From the NCBI GenBank assembly GCA_003725585.1, contig RJMB01000002.1, positions 310,001 to 374,000 of the forward strand: a stretch of 64,000 bases of DNA. Direction: 5' to 3'. Numbering within the stretch: position 1 is the first letter of the stretch; each line of letters starts with the position of its first letter. Source of the DNA: Halostreptopolyspora alba (lineage in GTDB: Bacteria; Actinomycetota; Actinomycetes; Streptosporangiales; Streptosporangiaceae). Shown here in pieces: positions 62,335-64,000 of the stretch. A program made the position numbers and the translations under genes. Under the pieces are notes generated by a model, which saw only the letters and a list, made by a program, of their open reading frames with translations, was not told where the DNA came from and searched no databases.

Positions 62335-63771
62335 GTGAACGAGCCCGTGCGCCACTTGGTGGTCATCGGAAACGGCATGGTCGGCGCCCGCTTCGCCGAG
62401 GAGGTCGCCCGCCGCGACCCCCACGGCCAGCGGGTGCGCCTGACCATCGTCGGCGCCGAGGACGAACCCGCCTACAACCGGGTACTGCTGTCCGGGGTCA
62501 TCACCGGCGCCTACACCGCCGAGGACATCCGGCTTCCCCAACCGGACCAGCCCTGGATCACCTACCGCACCGGCACCGCGGCCCAAACCATCGACACCAG
62601 CACGCGCAGCATCACCCTGGACGACGGCACCCACCTGGACTACGACGAGCTGATCCTGGCCACCGGAGCCCGCGCCGCCTTCCCCCCGATCACCGGAGTC
62701 GCCGCACCCGACGGCACCCCCGCCGAAGGGGTCACCGCGCTGCGCGACATGACCGACTGCCACCGGGTACGCGCGCTCACCCGCCCGGGCGCTCCCGTGG
62801 TCGTGCTGGGTGGGGGAGTGCTGGGACTGGAAGCCGCCCGCGGGCTGGCCGAACGCGGCGCCCGCGTCTCCGTGGTGGAATCCTCCCCCTGGATCATGCG
62901 CCGCCAGATCGACCAGCCCGCCGCCCAGATCCTGGCCGACCTCTACACCGCCATCGGCGTGACCGTGCACTCCTGGCGCGTCGCCGCACGCTGGGTTCCC
63001 GGCACCGGGCTGGAACTCGACGACGGCCGCACCCTGGCCGGGGACGCCCTCATCGTCACCGCCGGGGTGCGCGCCAACACCGAACTGGCCAGCAACGCCG
63101 GCATCGCCGTGGAGCACGGTGTCCTGGTCGACGACACGCTGACCACCTCCCACCCGCGGGTGCACGCCATCGGCGACTGCGCCCAGCACCCCGGCGGCGG
63201 CACCGGGCTCGTCCAACCCGGCTGGGAGCAGGCCGCCGCGCTGGCCGACCTGCTCACCGGAACCGCCCCCAACGCCCGCTACCGCGGGGCCCGCCCCGTG
63301 ACCCGCCTCAAGGCCGAGGGCATCGACCTGACCGCGCTGGGCGAGGTCGACGCCGACGCCACCGCCGAGACCGTGACCATCTCCGACCCCTACGGCGGCC
63401 GCTACGCCAAACTGTCGGTACGCGAGGACCGCGTCGCCGGGGCCGTGCTGCTCGGGTTCCCCGAGGCCGCCTCCACCATCGCCCAGCTCTACGACACCGC
63501 CACCGCGGTCCCCAGCGACCGGCTGGCCCTGGTGCAGGGCCGCCCCCAACCCGAGGACTCCACCACGGCACAGGTCGAGACCGACCCCCTCGTCTGCCGC
63601 TGCAACGCGGTCACCCGCGGCGGCATCGAGGCCGCCTGGCTTGACGGCGCCCGTACCCGCGAGACCATCGCCGAGGCCACCCGCGCCACCACCGGATGCG
63701 GCAGCTGCATCCGCGACGTCAACGCCCTGCTGTCGGGCTGGTCCAACGCCACACCCGCCGACGTGACGTGA
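62335..63771 (+). CDS. nasB: NasB-like FAD oxidoreductase with BFD-type [2Fe-2S] domain
   Basis: A 478-aa protein from GTG 62335 behind GGGAGG. FAD motif VIGNGMVGARFAEEV, second dinucleotide motif VVLGGGVLGLEAARGLAERGARVSVVE, and FAD C-block VHAIGDCAQHPGG make it a nitrite-reductase-NirB-like pyridine nucleotide:disulfide oxidoreductase. The C-terminal 50 residues form a BFD-like iron-sulfur domain (CRCNAVTRG..TTGCGSC). It passes electrons from NAD(P)H to NasA. It lacks the sirohaem domain of NirB, so nitrite reductase itself must be elsewhere. A 77-nt gap separates it from nasA. Confidence 0.9.
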   Translation: MNEPVRHLVVIGNGMVGARFAEEVARRDPHGQRVRLTIVGAEDEPAYNRVLLSGVITGAYTAEDIRLPQPDQPWITYRTGTAAQTIDTSTRSITLDDGTHLDYDELILATGARAAFPPITGVAAPDGTPAEGVTALRDMTDCHRVRALTRPGAPVVVLGGGVLGLEAARGLAERGARVSVVESSPWIMRRQIDQPAAQILADLYTAIGVTVHSWRVAARWVPGTGLELDDGRTLAGDALIVTAGVRANTELASNAGIAVEHGVLVDDTLTTSHPRVHAIGDCAQHPGGGTGLVQPGWEQAAALADLLTGTAPNARYRGARPVTRLKAEGIDLTALGEVDADATAETVTISDPYGGRYAKLSVREDRVAGAVLLGFPEAASTIAQLYDTATAVPSDRLALVQGRPQPEDSTTAQVETDPLVCRCNAVTRGGIEAAWLDGARTRETIAEATRATTGCGSCIRDVNALLSGWSNATPADVT

Positions 63772-63774
63772 CCA

Positions 63775-63797
63775 CGCGCGCGGCGGCAGTGCGCGCG
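63775..63797 (+). terminator. Hairpin after the nitrate operon
   Basis: CGCGCGC (63775-63781) pairs with GCGCGCG (63791-63797) around a 9-nt loop, just behind the nasB stop. There is no U-run. Confidence 0.45.
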
Positions 63798-63836
63798 ATC
63801 ACCCCTCCCTCGGCTCCGCACAGCGGGCCGTGATCA

Positions 63837-64000
63837 CTACGGCCGCCAAGGGCCAGACGAATCGACCCCAGCCACCCTTGGGCGTATGACGCCGCGCCAG
63901 TCGCCACGTGCCAGGTGGCACGTGCCGTCAGGCGTGATGAACACGCGGGCTCCGTACAGCGGCAGTTCGCCGTTGCGTACCCACTGCTCGCGCAGACCAT
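63837..64000 (-). CDS. C-terminal end of an unidentified protein (runs off the window)
   Basis: On the minus strand one frame is open from the window edge to a TAG at 63839-63837. It reads GLREQWVRNGELPLYGARVF and then ITPDGTCHLARGDWRG, 53 residues visible. The first part is protein-like; the last 15 residues are less so. No family is recognised. A different frame on the same strand starting at ATG 64000 gives a Cys/Ala-rich peptide and is less convincing. Confidence 0.35.
   Translation of the reverse strand, partial: GLREQWVRNGELPLYGARVFITPDGTCHLARGDWRGVIRPRVAGVDSSGPWRP

Overview
The window is high-GC (roughly 70%) actinomycete DNA. Reading frames have strongly GC-rich third positions, GTG and TTG starts are frequent, genes overlap as ATGA/GTGA, and the regulatory sites are actinobacterial in style (DmdR/IdeR iron box, GlnR box, SoxR-type promoters, a PHO-like box). 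A TIGR03086/mycothiol-type DinB protein, a DesABCD siderophore cluster and a CmtR-type metal sensor agree with this. A filamentous actinomycete, perhaps of the Nocardiopsis/Streptomonospora group, is my inference; no database was consulted. It reads as ordinary chromosome: no insertion sequence, prophage, CRISPR array, rRNA or tRNA was seen.

Layout. 1-6.8 kb: the end of a VOC-family gene, a stand-alone UvrA-like drug-resistance ATPase, a MocR regulator facing an EamA transporter and a DapA-family aldolase from overlapping start codons, then a decayed serine hydrolase. 6.9-15 kb: mostly leftward genes (AAA+ ATPase, DUF2252 protein, alpha/beta hydrolase, several unknowns, one apparently starting at CTG) and a GAP-family membrane protein divergent from a TetR regulator with two matching operators. 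15.2-20.9 kb: an iron-box-controlled desABCD operon for desferrioxamine-type siderophore, closed by a 16-bp stem. 21-29.3 kb: a TetR-ABC exporter operon, a MarR/quinone oxidoreductase pair, a methyltransferase, and an ABC exporter behind a SoxR/MerR-type promoter with a 19-bp spacer. 29.5-32 kb: a compact ACP / ketosynthase / KAS III-like mini-cluster of unknown product whose KAS III-like member lacks the catalytic Cys. 32-43 kb: a dicarboxylate symporter, an Rpn-like nuclease, a PhoX phosphatase, an MFS/TetR drug pump, an ArsR/AHSA1 pair, a DAO oxidase, and a CmtR sensor coupled to a CDF-type exporter with a Cys-rich tail. 43-49 kb: an OafA-SGNH acyltransferase, acetyltransferases (one broken), biotin synthase, a DinB-like protein and DoxX. 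49-57 kb: fused aminodeoxychorismate synthase, an MntR-like regulator, an oxidoreductase remnant behind a second SoxR-type promoter, a small secreted protein, a FhuF-like siderophore reductase and a Mn/Fe-type ABC importer. 57-64 kb: a thioesterase-like protein, an XRE regulator, and a GlnR-boxed narK-nasA-nasB assimilatory nitrate operon.

Themes. Metal homeostasis recurs: siderophore synthesis, ferric-siderophore reduction, Mn/Fe import with an MntR-type sensor, and Cd/Pb-type sensing. So do redox- and drug-responsive efflux and nutrient scavenging (P, N). The least explained part is the ACP/KS/KAS III-like locus with its divergent SoxR-boxed exporter.
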